A DNA stretch of 64,000 bases, taken from the NCBI GenBank assembly GCA_028716365.1, contig JAQUPZ010000014.1:1-64000 (forward strand), in the 5' to 3' direction. The stretch comes from Kiritimatiellia bacterium (GTDB taxonomy: Bacteria > Verrucomicrobiota > Kiritimatiellia > UBA8416 > YA12-FULL-48-11). The stretch's first letter is position 1, and every line of letters begins with the position of its first letter. The translations under genes and the position numbers were made by a program. The notes beneath the pieces were generated by a model, which had not been told where the DNA came from, made no database searches, and worked only from the letters and a program-made list of their open reading frames with translations. Of the stretch, positions 22,523-32,549 are shown piece by piece.

Positions 22523-25500
22523 ATATTGCTGCTACGTTTATACGTCGCCCGGTAATGACCACATTAGTGATGCTCAGCATCCTCCTGTTTGGAATCATGG
22601 CTTACCGCAAGTTGCCGGTTAGCGATCTCCCGACCGTCGATTTTCCGACAATTCAAGTAACTGCTCTGGTTCCCGGGGCAAGCCCGGAAACTATGGCTTC
22701 AGCAGTTGCCACAGTTTTGGAAAAGCAGTTTTCGACGATTGCCGGTATCGACTCAATGAGTTCCATCAGTTTACAGGGTCAGTCTCAAATTACTGTACAA
22801 TTTACCCTGACTCGCGACATTGATGCTGCAGCACAGGACATACAGTCGGCCATTGCACGCGCCGCCCGTCAACTGCCACCCGACATGCCTACACCCCCTT
22901 CTTTCCGAAAAGTCAATCCCGCTGACTCGCCCATATTGTACCTGGCCATCACAAGCGCGACCCTGCCGCTTTCTGACCTGGATGAATTTGGCCAGACGCT
23001 CATAGCACAGCGCGTCTCCATGATCGATGGTGTCGCACAGGTGCTGGTTTTTGGTTCACAAAAATATGCCGTGCGCATCCAGCTTGACCCGCAAAAATTG
23101 TTTTCACGCAACATCGCACTGGAAGAGGTTGTCGACTCAATCCGGAAAGGAAATGTAAATCAGCCGACAGGTATACTGTACGGACCACATCGTGCGTTTA
23201 CAATACAGGCAAACGGCCAGCTTATGTCTGCTGTCGATTACAAATCTTTGATCGTAGCATACAGGAACGGTGCACCAGTCCGGCTTGAAGAAATAGGAAA
23301 TTCCCTCGACAGCGTCGAAGATGACAAGGCCGCCGCGTGGTATTGTACCAGCAATATCATGCAGAGGGCATTATTCCTTGCCATCCAGCGACAGCCAGGG
23401 ATGAATACCGTTCAGGTTGCGGATGCCTGCAAGGCTCTCCTGCCGACCTTCCAGGCCCAGCTTCCACCGTCGGTTTCTTTGAAAGTGCTCTATGACCGCA
23501 GCATTCCCATACAACGATCTACCGAAGACGCCCAGTTCACCCTTGTCCTTACGTTTTTCCTTGTGGTATTGGTCATTTTTATTTTCTTACGCACACTTTC
23601 CGCCACGATCATACCCGCACTGGCCCTTCCAATGTCAATCATAGGCACATTCGTTGTAATGTATACGCTTGACTACAATTTGGATAATCTTTCCCTCATG
23701 GCTCTGACGCTTTCGATAGGATTCGTTGTTGATGATGCCATCGTGATGCTGGAAAACATTGTCCGACACCTTGAGATGGGAAAAAACAGAATGCAGGCGG
23801 CATTTGACGGATCCAAAGAAATCAGCTTCACAATCATATCGATGACCCTGTCCCTCGCTGCAGTATTTATTCCTGTTATTTTCATGGGTGGTATTGTCGG
23901 CAGGCTTTTCAGGGAATTCGCGATTACAATCGGGGCCGCAGTCCTGATTTCCGGAGTTGTATCATTAAGTTTAACTCCCATGCTCTGCAGCAGGTTCCTG
24001 AATCCTCCGGCTTCCATTCATCATGGACGGATATACGCTTTTTCCGAGCGCGGCTTTCAGAGTATGCTTAACTTTTATTCACGTACCCTGACATGGGCGT
24101 TAAACCACCGCAGATCAATTATGCTTTTCTCGCTGGGTATCCTGATTGCCACATTTGTTCTTTTTGCGATAATACGTAAAGGGTTCCTTCCCAACGAAGA
24201 CCAGGATAGACTTTCGATTCAGACAGAGGCGCCGGAAGGTATATCTTTTACGGCCATGGTTAAACTTCAGAAGGATATGGTCAAAATCGTCATGGAAGAA
24301 CCTGATATAGAGGAATTCATGTCCTCCCTGGGAAGCGGTGGGACAGCAAGAGGCGCAAATTCGGGCCGAATGTTTCTCCACCTGAAACCCCGTTCGGAAC
24401 GCAAGAGTTCAGCAGAGCAGATTGTCCAAAGGCTTCGACCCAAGATGGCCACCTTGCCCGGCCTGAAGGCTTTTCCCCAGGTTCCTCCAACCCTGCAGAT
24501 TGGAGGAATGTCATCAAAGAGTCAGTACCAGTATACTCTTCAGGGGCCCAACATTGATGAGTTGTACAAGTACGCAGGAATCCTGCTCGAAAAGATGCAG
24601 GAACTTCCGGGCCTTGTGGATATAACAACCGATATGCAGTTGAACAACCCCAAATTGAATGTGGAAATAAATCGTGACCTTGCATCATCCCTGGCTGTAT
24701 CGGCCTCACAGGTTGAAAACACACTGCTTAACGCATATGCATCCAGACAGGTTTCTACCATATACACTCCCAACAACCAGTACCAGGTCATCGTTGAACT
24801 CACACCTGAATACATGAAAGACCCATCTGCACTGTCATTACTCTACGTGAAGTCGGACACAGGGAAGCTTGTCCCTGTCAACACACTGGCAACCCTGAAG
24901 GAAGACGTTGGACCCCTACTCGTTAACCATTTAGGGCAACTGCCTGCTGTTACTCTATCGTTCAACCTCAAACCAGGAATCTCAATCGGCGATGCAGTTG
25001 CACAGATCGACAATATGGCAAAGCCCATCATACCTCCTACAATCAGCACCAGTTTCCAGGGTACTGCACAGGCATTTCAATCATCAGTCAAGGGCATGGG
25101 CCTCCTCCTCACGCTGGCAATCGTTGTTATTTATGTCGTTCTTGGGATCCTATACGAGAACTTTTATCACCCTATTACAATCCTTTCCGCCCTGCCCTTC
25201 GCCGGTGTCGGTGCACTGCTTGCCCTGGTTATGTTCAATGAGGAGCTGTCACTTTACGGTTTTGTAGGAATTATCATGCTCGTTGGACTTGTTAAGAAAA
25301 ACGGCATCATGATGATTGATTTTGCAATAGAGGCCCAGAAAAATGAAGGGAAGAATCCTCGCGAGGCAATACATGAAGCCTGTTTGATCAGATTTCGGCC
25401 CATCATGATGACCACCATGGCGGCATTGATGGCGGGTTTGCCAATTGCATTCGGATATGGTGCAGGCGGTGAAGCACGGAGACCACTGGGTCTTGCGGTG

Positions 25501-25620
25501 GTCGGGGGGCTTATTTTTTCCCAGACATTGACCCTTTATGTAACACCGGTATTTTATCTTTACATGGAGAAATTACAGAATTTTTTAAGACACTCGCCTG
25601 TAAAGGATGCCAATTCATGA
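22519..25620 (+). CDS. RND efflux pump, AcrB/MdtB-like
   Basis: 1033 residues with the RND layout: N-terminal MNIAATFIRRPVMTTLVML helix, two large periplasmic loops and 12 membrane helices. The proton-relay residues are present as adjacent aspartates in SIGFVVDDAIVMLENI and the lysine in VGLVKKNGIMMIDFA. Proton-driven export of hydrophobic or amphiphilic compounds is expected; the substrate cannot be read from sequence. Middle gene of an adaptor-pump-channel operon with ATGA overlaps on both sides. Confidence 0.95.
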   Translation: MNIAATFIRRPVMTTLVMLSILLFGIMAYRKLPVSDLPTVDFPTIQVTALVPGASPETMASAVATVLEKQFSTIAGIDSMSSISLQGQSQITVQFTLTRDIDAAAQDIQSAIARAARQLPPDMPTPPSFRKVNPADSPILYLAITSATLPLSDLDEFGQTLIAQRVSMIDGVAQVLVFGSQKYAVRIQLDPQKLFSRNIALEEVVDSIRKGNVNQPTGILYGPHRAFTIQANGQLMSAVDYKSLIVAYRNGAPVRLEEIGNSLDSVEDDKAAAWYCTSNIMQRALFLAIQRQPGMNTVQVADACKALLPTFQAQLPPSVSLKVLYDRSIPIQRSTEDAQFTLVLTFFLVVLVIFIFLRTLSATIIPALALPMSIIGTFVVMYTLDYNLDNLSLMALTLSIGFVVDDAIVMLENIVRHLEMGKNRMQAAFDGSKEISFTIISMTLSLAAVFIPVIFMGGIVGRLFREFAITIGAAVLISGVVSLSLTPMLCSRFLNPPASIHHGRIYAFSERGFQSMLNFYSRTLTWALNHRRSIMLFSLGILIATFVLFAIIRKGFLPNEDQDRLSIQTEAPEGISFTAMVKLQKDMVKIVMEEPDIEEFMSSLGSGGTARGANSGRMFLHLKPRSERKSSAEQIVQRLRPKMATLPGLKAFPQVPPTLQIGGMSSKSQYQYTLQGPNIDELYKYAGILLEKMQELPGLVDITTDMQLNNPKLNVEINRDLASSLAVSASQVENTLLNAYASRQVSTIYTPNNQYQVIVELTPEYMKDPSALSLLYVKSDTGKLVPVNTLATLKEDVGPLLVNHLGQLPAVTLSFNLKPGISIGDAVAQIDNMAKPIIPPTISTSFQGTAQAFQSSVKGMGLLLTLAIVVIYVVLGILYENFYHPITILSALPFAGVGALLALVMFNEELSLYGFVGIIMLVGLVKKNGIMMIDFAIEAQKNEGKNPREAIHEACLIRFRPIMMTTMAALMAGLPIAFGYGAGGEARRPLGLAVVGGLIFSQTLTLYVTPVFYLYMEKLQNFLRHSPVKDANS

Positions 25621-27143
25621 TTTTAAACGGTAAAAGAAATATGCAAAAGCAAAGGATGCTATCGGCCTGTATAACATTTGCTTCGATATTTATTGCCTTC
25701 AGCGGCACTTTTTCACTGTTTGCTGCAGAACCTCTCAGAATATCCGTCAGGGAGGCTATTCTGAAAGGTCTGGAGAACAATCGGGCGCTTAAAGTAGAAC
25801 GCCTGACACCGCAAATTCGTAAAACCTTTGAAGCTGATGAACGTGCAGCTTTCGACCCTGTTCTTAAGGGCCAGATTTCTGACTCAAAATCCGAAGCCGA
25901 ACAACTTCTCCGTTATGGAGCAACCGTAACCAACCTGGTCAACCGTGAACCCTCAGGGAGAATTGCTCTTGAGGAAGTTTTGCCTACAGGTACACGTATT
26001 ACTCTCGAGGGAAGTACTGACCTGCTGGATTCATCGCTTTATCAGGGTGATTTTGATTCAACTCGTGTAGGAATTTCAATTACACAATCCCTGCTGAAAG
26101 GCGTAGGTACCGGCGTGAATCTGGCCCGTCTCCGACAGGCCAAACTGGACACTCTGGTATCCGAGTATGAACTCATGGGTTTCTCCCAGGAACTGGTGGG
26201 TCGAATCGAGACAACTTATTGGGACTATCGACTGGCTCAACGCCAGATAGAGATATATACCGACTCACTCAAATTCGCAGAACAACAACGCAACGAAACA
26301 CTTGAAAGAATTACCATAGGCAAAACCGCCAAAGTTGAAATTGCTGCAGCTGAAGCCGAAGTGGCATCAAGGAAAGAAGGCCTGATCAATGCAAGGAGTC
26401 AACTTGAAATTACCCGACTGGCTTTTCTAAGGTTGTTGAATCTACCATCAACCAATTTGTTCGATATTGAGATTGTGACTACAGAACAACCTTCTATACC
26501 GAATGCAAAACTGGATGCCGTTTCATCGCATGTCCAGGTAGCGATTCAAAAAAGACCTGATCTTAACCAGGCGCGTCTAAACCTGGAAAAAGGTGACTTG
26601 GAAGTTACAAAAACCAAGAATGGACTCCTGCCCCGATTAGACCTCTTTGCTGCTCTTGGCAACACTGGTTACGCCGATTCGTTCTCCGGCTCCATGCAAA
26701 ATATCAATGGTGACTATTATGATTTCACCCTGGGTATTCAATTTGAATATCCGCTTGGCGACCGCAGCGCCTCTGCAACTCACCGTCGTGCGATACTAAG
26801 CCGTGAACAAGCCCGGGAAGCAGTGGAAAATATGGTGCAATTGGTGGAAGTTGACGTAAGGTCTGCCTACATCGAGGTGAATCGTTCCAGTGAACAGATA
26901 ACTGCCACTGCAGCAACCGTAAAATACCGCGAAGAAGCTTTACGGGCGGAAATCGAAAAATTCAGGGTCGGCAAATCAACATCACTGCTTGTAGCACAGG
27001 CACAGCGTGACTTGCTGGCAAGCAGGATTCAGGCCGTTCAGTCCATCGCAACTCATATCAAATCGCTTATCAACCTGTATCGCCTTGAAGGCTCTCTCCT
27101 GGATCGCCGCGGATTAAGTATATCGATAACCTCAAACAGGTAA
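25617..27143 (+). CDS. TolC-like outer-membrane efflux channel
   Basis: 508 residues with a signal peptide (about 1-38, ending LFAAEP) and the two structural repeats of long amphipathic helices typical of outer-membrane factors (LRQAKLDTLVSEYEL... and ...VRSAYIEVNRSSEQITATAATVKYREEALRAEIEKFRVGKSTS). It completes the tripartite pump. An internal ATG at 25641 is an alternative start. Confidence 0.9.
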   Translation: MILNGKRNMQKQRMLSACITFASIFIAFSGTFSLFAAEPLRISVREAILKGLENNRALKVERLTPQIRKTFEADERAAFDPVLKGQISDSKSEAEQLLRYGATVTNLVNREPSGRIALEEVLPTGTRITLEGSTDLLDSSLYQGDFDSTRVGISITQSLLKGVGTGVNLARLRQAKLDTLVSEYELMGFSQELVGRIETTYWDYRLAQRQIEIYTDSLKFAEQQRNETLERITIGKTAKVEIAAAEAEVASRKEGLINARSQLEITRLAFLRLLNLPSTNLFDIEIVTTEQPSIPNAKLDAVSSHVQVAIQKRPDLNQARLNLEKGDLEVTKTKNGLLPRLDLFAALGNTGYADSFSGSMQNINGDYYDFTLGIQFEYPLGDRSASATHRRAILSREQAREAVENMVQLVEVDVRSAYIEVNRSSEQITATAATVKYREEALRAEIEKFRVGKSTSLLVAQAQRDLLASRIQAVQSIATHIKSLINLYRLEGSLLDRRGLSISITSNR

Positions 27144-27324
27144 TTGTTTACGACTGGTATTCCTCGGCTGAAACGACATTACTTGCGATCAGAAGGGTTG
27201 TTTATATTCACTGTCAACCAGACAATACAGAAATTGTTAATCATAACCAATCCTGCATTTTAAAAAGGGTTTAACGATTATTCCCGAATCCTGCATCTAT
27301 CTATTCCCAAAACTCCTGGAATAT

Positions 27325-27350
27325 GTTATACAACACGCCCTTTGTATAAC
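27325..27350 (+). promoter_or_regulatory. Operator-like inverted repeat upstream of DUF2723 gene
   Basis: Perfect 9-bp arms GTTATACAA and TTGTATAAC separated by 8 bases, 23 bases before the start codon at 27373. No T-run follows, so a protein-binding dyad is more likely than a terminator. The rest of the 229-base gap 27144-27372 shows nothing clear. Confidence 0.5.
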
Positions 27351-27372
27351 ACGATAAAGGTTACTTAGGATC

Positions 27373-30300
27373 ATGGAACAGAAGCAGAGAAAAACTTCGG
27401 CTGATGCCGGAAAGAAATTACCGGATGGGCCCGTTCGTCCTCCCAATCAAACCGTGGGCAGGGACACGTTGATCGATTATGATATCAGTCATTTTTTCAA
27501 ACAACAGGACTGGCTTGCCGCGCTGGTCACATTTATTTTCTCCGGACTTGTATTTTTTTATTACATGGCGCCTGAAGTCACACTTCAGGACTCAGGTGAA
27601 CTGGTAACCGGCGCATTTACCTTTGGCGTGCCCCATCCGCCCGGCTATCCATTATGGGCCCTGCTCGGTTACATCTGGAGTAATTTTATTGTCCCGTTTG
27701 GAAATCCTGCCTGGCGAATCGGCATGATGTCCGTTGTCACCGGCGCATTGGTAGTGGGTGTCATGACGCTTATGATGACACGAAGTATCCGTTTGATTCT
27801 CAATTCCCTGCCCTGGACCGGGTTTTCCGATAACAGACTTACGGAATGGGTCGCAATAACAATTGGCATGAGTTCAGCCTTACTGTTCGGATTCAACCGT
27901 GGTGTCTGGTTATGGGCCTGTGTATCGGAAATGCGGGTTCTAAACGTCTTCTCTTTTGTCCTGATCAGTTGTTTCTTTTTCGGCTGGATGATCCAACCAC
28001 ACCGGCGCGGATTCCTCCATATATCAGTTTTCCTTTTTGGAGTGAGTCTCGCAAATCACCAGACCATTGCCGTCATGGCTGGCGCGTTTGCAATAGGAAC
28101 ATTTGTTGTCGGCATGGAACGCTTTTTCATTTCTCGCAAGACGCTTTCAAAGCCGGGAAATGTAACAGAGACCCTGATGCGGAGTTTGAATGATTTCTGG
28201 GAACTTGGAGCGGCAGGCGGATTTGCCGCCATGACCATATTACTGATCTTCTCATGGCTGGAAAAATCCATCGGGAACCTGCCTTTGTCGCAACAGCACT
28301 TCATGATGGCAATCACGGCCGGCATAATAGCCATTATTATCCTCTTTGCAGGCAAAGTAACAGGATGGTGGCAGATCAAACGTTCGCTGATTTCCGCCGG
28401 ATTACTTCATTTCGGAGTTTCATTTTATCTGTACATGCCGCTTGCAGCTTCTACCAATCCGCCAATGAACTGGGGATATGCTGCAACAAAAGAGGGATTT
28501 CTGCATGCCATCACACGAGGACAGTATGAAAAAATGCAGACAGCCAACTTTTTCAGTGATGAATTCTTCATAAAGATCAAAGTTTTTACACAGGCTCTTA
28601 TCGGACAATATTCGCTCCCTCTGACTTTCTTCGCTCTGGTTGCACTTGTCTTTCTGATTGTCTGGTGGACAAAATGGAAACCCAGCGCACGAGCATGGAT
28701 GGTTTTCGTCTGGACTGCCTACCTTGTTACGAGTTTCGGGCTTCTAACAATCATCAACCCGAAACTGGACCGGCAGGAACAGGAAATCACCATCAAATTT
28801 TTCGCTCCTGCTCACGGTTTCTTTGCAATGCTTATCGGGTATGGAATTGCCCTTACACTCAGCTTTATTGCCTGGCGCTGGCGTGAACGATCAAATTCCT
28901 TCATAAGTCTAGTATGTATTGGACTCATGGCTTTGCCGGTAATCACCTACACCAAAAATTGGTCGCTTTGTGCACTCCGGGGACATGACTTCGGTTACCT
29001 CTTCGGTTATTATATGTTCAAGCCAGGTGGTGGCTATCCCGACATGGAAAAGGATGCAGTCCTGTACGGCGGAACAGATCCGGGACGTTTTGTGCCAACT
29101 TATATGATTTTCTGCGAAAGCCGTGTCGCGCCAAGGAACAAATTCCGCGATCCCAATTTTGACCGGTCCGATGTTTACATCATTACGCAGAATGCGCTGG
29201 CCGATACAACTTACATGAGTTACATCCGCGACCATTACGACTTCACCCGGCCCAGGGGGGACGACACGCTTCTCAAACGTCTGCTCAGGCGTGACACAAC
29301 TTATCCGGTGGCGCCGATCGCCATACCAAGCCCTGCTGACAGTGCCCAGGCATTCCAGAAATACGTCCAAGGGGTCCAGTCAGGGGCAATACCACCTTCC
29401 GCCGATCTGAAAATAGAAAACGGCCGTGTCAGCGTTCAGGGTGTCGGCGGTGTCATGGCCATCAACGGTATTCTTGCCCAGTGGATTTTCGAAAAGAACA
29501 AGGATAAACACGCTTTTTATGTGGAAGAAAGCTATGTCATCCCATGGATGTATCCTTATCTCCGCCCCCATGGCGTCATCATGAAAATAGATAAGGATCC
29601 CCTGCCGCCTCCGCAGGTAAACACAAATCTGTGGGCCGGAATTATCGCGCTTGATCGCGCATACTGGGACGAATTGACCACCAGATTCATTGCGCGACCG
29701 GAATTTGTACGTAATAACGATGCAAAGAAATCGTTCTCAAAAATGCGTTCGGCAATTGCAGGCCTGTATGTCTACCGCGGGATCATAATGGAAGCCGAAT
29801 ACGCATTTAAACAATCATTGCAACTTTGCCCTGAAAGTCCCGAGGCCAATTTCCGGCTGGCTGATCTTTATCTTCAACAGCATCGTTACGGGGAAGCAAT
29901 AACTCTGATAGAAAATTATCTCAAACTCGATATTTACAACAATAATGCAAAGAATTTCCTGACTAACATCAAGAACATGCAAAGAGACGATATCCGCCGG
30001 CAGGAAATTGAACAACAAATAAAAGCAAAAGGCGGTTCCGACATCAACATGGCGATCGAATTGGCCGGCCTTTATCAGCGATTGAATATGGATGGCCAGT
30101 TTCAGGGTCTGACCCGGAATATTCTTTCAAACACAAACCTCACACCTAATGTTTGCCAGGCCATTCTTCAGCTGTATGGCAATGCCAGAAGATGGGAGTT
30201 ATTGGAATTCGGGCTGCAACGATATCTTGAACTTGTCCCCAACAACTTCAGGGCAAGGATTGATTACGGTTTCGCACAAGCAATGCAGAACAAGCTGACC

Positions 30301-30477
30301 AATGGAATGGCTTCATTGAAACGCGCCGTTGAACTTGGAGGTGAAGAAGCCAGGGCGATCCTACGCCAGGATCAGCGTTTTATCCAGCTCAGGCAATTGC
30401 CTGAATTCCAATCCCTCGTTATGCCGGCCCAGCAGTTTTTAGATGGCAAGAATATACCAAAACTTCTGCAATTTTAA
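27373..30477 (+). CDS. DUF2723 membrane protein with C-terminal TPR repeats
   Basis: 1034 residues. After a polar N-terminus (about 45 residues) come about a dozen hydrophobic segments (about 50-530). The DUF2723 region carries VTLQDSGELVTGAFTFGVPHPPGYPLWALLG, with the acidic and HPPGYP motifs of GT-C-like glycosyltransferases; then a soluble region and TPR-like repeats from about 790 (YRGIIMEAEYAFKQSLQLCPESPEANFRLADLYLQQHRYGEA). Probably transfers sugars from a lipid carrier onto an exported acceptor, by analogy only. Such fusions are frequent in PVC genomes. Monocistronic. Confidence 0.82.
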   Translation: MEQKQRKTSADAGKKLPDGPVRPPNQTVGRDTLIDYDISHFFKQQDWLAALVTFIFSGLVFFYYMAPEVTLQDSGELVTGAFTFGVPHPPGYPLWALLGYIWSNFIVPFGNPAWRIGMMSVVTGALVVGVMTLMMTRSIRLILNSLPWTGFSDNRLTEWVAITIGMSSALLFGFNRGVWLWACVSEMRVLNVFSFVLISCFFFGWMIQPHRRGFLHISVFLFGVSLANHQTIAVMAGAFAIGTFVVGMERFFISRKTLSKPGNVTETLMRSLNDFWELGAAGGFAAMTILLIFSWLEKSIGNLPLSQQHFMMAITAGIIAIIILFAGKVTGWWQIKRSLISAGLLHFGVSFYLYMPLAASTNPPMNWGYAATKEGFLHAITRGQYEKMQTANFFSDEFFIKIKVFTQALIGQYSLPLTFFALVALVFLIVWWTKWKPSARAWMVFVWTAYLVTSFGLLTIINPKLDRQEQEITIKFFAPAHGFFAMLIGYGIALTLSFIAWRWRERSNSFISLVCIGLMALPVITYTKNWSLCALRGHDFGYLFGYYMFKPGGGYPDMEKDAVLYGGTDPGRFVPTYMIFCESRVAPRNKFRDPNFDRSDVYIITQNALADTTYMSYIRDHYDFTRPRGDDTLLKRLLRRDTTYPVAPIAIPSPADSAQAFQKYVQGVQSGAIPPSADLKIENGRVSVQGVGGVMAINGILAQWIFEKNKDKHAFYVEESYVIPWMYPYLRPHGVIMKIDKDPLPPPQVNTNLWAGIIALDRAYWDELTTRFIARPEFVRNNDAKKSFSKMRSAIAGLYVYRGIIMEAEYAFKQSLQLCPESPEANFRLADLYLQQHRYGEAITLIENYLKLDIYNNNAKNFLTNIKNMQRDDIRRQEIEQQIKAKGGSDINMAIELAGLYQRLNMDGQFQGLTRNILSNTNLTPNVCQAILQLYGNARRWELLEFGLQRYLELVPNNFRARIDYGFAQAMQNKLTNGMASLKRAVELGGEEARAILRQDQRFIQLRQLPEFQSLVMPAQQFLDGKNIPKLLQF

Positions 30478-30562
30478 GTATTCTTGAGATACATACCAAA
30501 AGATTATCAAGTTCAGCCGCCGGAATATGAAAACAAATTCGGCACAGGATCCCCCACATCCA

Positions 30563-31249
30563 TCAGGCCGATATAAGAACCCCATCTTTCAGGCGTAATA
30601 TCCTGTCACATGATTTTGCGATTATATCATTATGGGTAACAAGCACCAATGCACGTTCTTGATTCTTGGTAAGTGCAAACAGATTGTCCAATACCTGACC
30701 GCCAGTTGCCCTGTCAAGATTGCCCGTCGGTTCGTCCGCCAATACAAGCAGCGGATCATTCATCAAGGCCCTTGCCAGAGCCACCCGCTGCTGTTCCCCT
30801 CCAGACAACTCGAAGGGTCTGTGATCTGCACGGTCAGCAAGGCCTACAGATTTCAATAATTCCATCGCCTTGCCCTTTACACCATCATACGAAGAAACCA
30901 GTCTCATACGGGCCATCGCAGGCAAAATAACATTCTCAAGCACATCCATTTCGGGCAAAAGATGGTATGACTGGAAAACAAAGCCGATTGTTGAAGACCT
31001 TATCCCGGTTCGTTTTGTCTCCGAAAGGTTATATATGTCCTGCCCCTTTACCAATACCCTGCCTTGATCCGGTACGTCCAATCCTCCCAGAATGTGGAGC
31101 AAAGTACTTTTACCGGCACCACTGAGACCAACTATTGCCACACGTTCTCCATCTGCCACTTCAAGCGAAGAACCTTTAATTATGTGAAGAACTGTCTTCC
31201 CGACAGTGTAACTCTTGTGTATATTTTCCGCCTTTAGCAATGCCGTCAT
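30563..31249 (-). CDS. lolD: Lipoprotein-releasing ABC transporter ATP-binding protein
   Basis: 228 residues from ATG 31249, which has GGAG 5 bases upstream. Walker A GLSGAGKST, signature ELSGGEQQRVALARAL, Walker B LLVLADEPTGNLD, and the H-loop LVTHN are intact. It belongs to the MacB/LolD subfamily. With the membrane subunit encoded just upstream it would pull lipoproteins from the inner membrane for transfer to the outer membrane. Confidence 0.9.
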   Translation of the reverse strand: MTALLKAENIHKSYTVGKTVLHIIKGSSLEVADGERVAIVGLSGAGKSTLLHILGGLDVPDQGRVLVKGQDIYNLSETKRTGIRSSTIGFVFQSYHLLPEMDVLENVILPAMARMRLVSSYDGVKGKAMELLKSVGLADRADHRPFELSGGEQQRVALARALMNDPLLVLADEPTGNLDRATGGQVLDNLFALTKNQERALVLVTHNDIIAKSCDRILRLKDGVLISA

Positions 31250-31307
31250 CTGCACTCCACTCGATTACTTATCCTATCATCACTACGCCGGATTGTTTCC
31301 CTCAAGG

Positions 31308-32531
31308 CTATTCCTGTCTCAACGCATCAACTGGATTCATTCTTGCCGCACGCCATGCGGGCAAAATACTGGACAAGGTACAAAAAACCATCACAAACAA
31401 AGCAATTTGGGCAAGTTCGCCAAACGAGGTACTCCATGGAATCTCATTCAGGCCGTAAATCTTCTTTGGGAACACTTCAATATTAATGGCTGTTAAAAAA
31501 CGTACGATATTTTTAAGGTTTTTGAGAACCAATAATCCCACGCCAATACCAGCAAAAGTACCCACAAGACACTGTATCCAGCCATGCCATACAAAAGCCC
31601 CCATAATATGTCGCGACGAGAATCCCAGCGCCTTAAGGAGCCCTATTTCATTCGTTTTCTGAACAGTGATTACGATAAGAGTATTAGTGACGCAAAAAAT
31701 GGCGACAATTGTTATAAACACAAGAAGGATAAACATCATTGTTTTTTCATGACTCAATGCACTGAAAAGAAGGCTGTCAACCTCACGCCATGTCCTCACG
31801 GAAAAAGCCGGCCCAACTGCATCTCTCACATCTGAAGCAAATTTATCGAATTTAAAAGGATCATTGGTCATTACATATATAACGTGCGCTCCACCCGTAA
31901 GCCCTACCAGTTCCCTTGCAACATCCAGAGACGTCAAAACGACCCCGCTGTCATAATCCCGCATTCCCATGTCAAAAATACCGGCAACAGTAAGTTCAAC
32001 AGGTAAATACATTTCATCTTTTGCGGTGACATTTTTCGGGGAATAGGCCAGAAACTTGGAGCCTATAGTCAAGCCCATCTCCAGAGCCAGGTCATAACCC
32101 AATACCGCGCTCTCGCCTTCCATCGAAAACTTTCCATACTTGATACTTTTCGAAATCTTACTGACCTGCTCAGCCCTGTCCGGCGCCACACCAAGAACCA
32201 TGGGAGCGCGCATCGCGCCCTCGTGCCGGATCATTACAAGCGTTTCAATTACAGGCGCGACACCCTTGACACCGGCAATCTTGTCAATTTTGCTGCAAAG
32301 TTCATCCTCATCTTCAATCACTCCATAGCGGCTCGTTACCGTGAGATGCGGCTTGAAACTCAGTATTTTATCCCGCCACATCTCATCAAAACCGGTCATC
32401 ACTGAAAGTACAATTACAAGAATTGCCACACCAAGAAGAACACCAAGAATGGAAATAACAGTAACAACCGAAATAAATGACCTTTTCGGTCGCAGATATT
32501 TCAATGCCAGAAATAATGAAAATGGTACCAT
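31308..32531 (-). CDS. lolC: Lipoprotein-releasing system permease
   Basis: 407 residues with one N-terminal helix (about 20-45), a large periplasmic MacB-like domain (about 50-265) and three C-terminal helices (about 270-400). The opening FLALKYLRPKRSFISVVTVISILGVLLGVA and the AWRAARMNPVDALRQE end are LolC/LolE family hallmarks. A single permease gene is present, so it probably works as a homodimer (LolF-like), lolC being a convenience name. Translated between lysS and lolD. Confidence 0.88.
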   Translation of the reverse strand: MVPFSLFLALKYLRPKRSFISVVTVISILGVLLGVAILVIVLSVMTGFDEMWRDKILSFKPHLTVTSRYGVIEDEDELCSKIDKIAGVKGVAPVIETLVMIRHEGAMRAPMVLGVAPDRAEQVSKISKSIKYGKFSMEGESAVLGYDLALEMGLTIGSKFLAYSPKNVTAKDEMYLPVELTVAGIFDMGMRDYDSGVVLTSLDVARELVGLTGGAHVIYVMTNDPFKFDKFASDVRDAVGPAFSVRTWREVDSLLFSALSHEKTMMFILLVFITIVAIFCVTNTLIVITVQKTNEIGLLKALGFSSRHIMGAFVWHGWIQCLVGTFAGIGVGLLVLKNLKNIVRFLTAINIEVFPKKIYGLNEIPWSTSFGELAQIALFVMVFCTLSSILPAWRAARMNPVDALRQE

Positions 32532-32549
32532 GTTAAAATTGTTTCTTCA

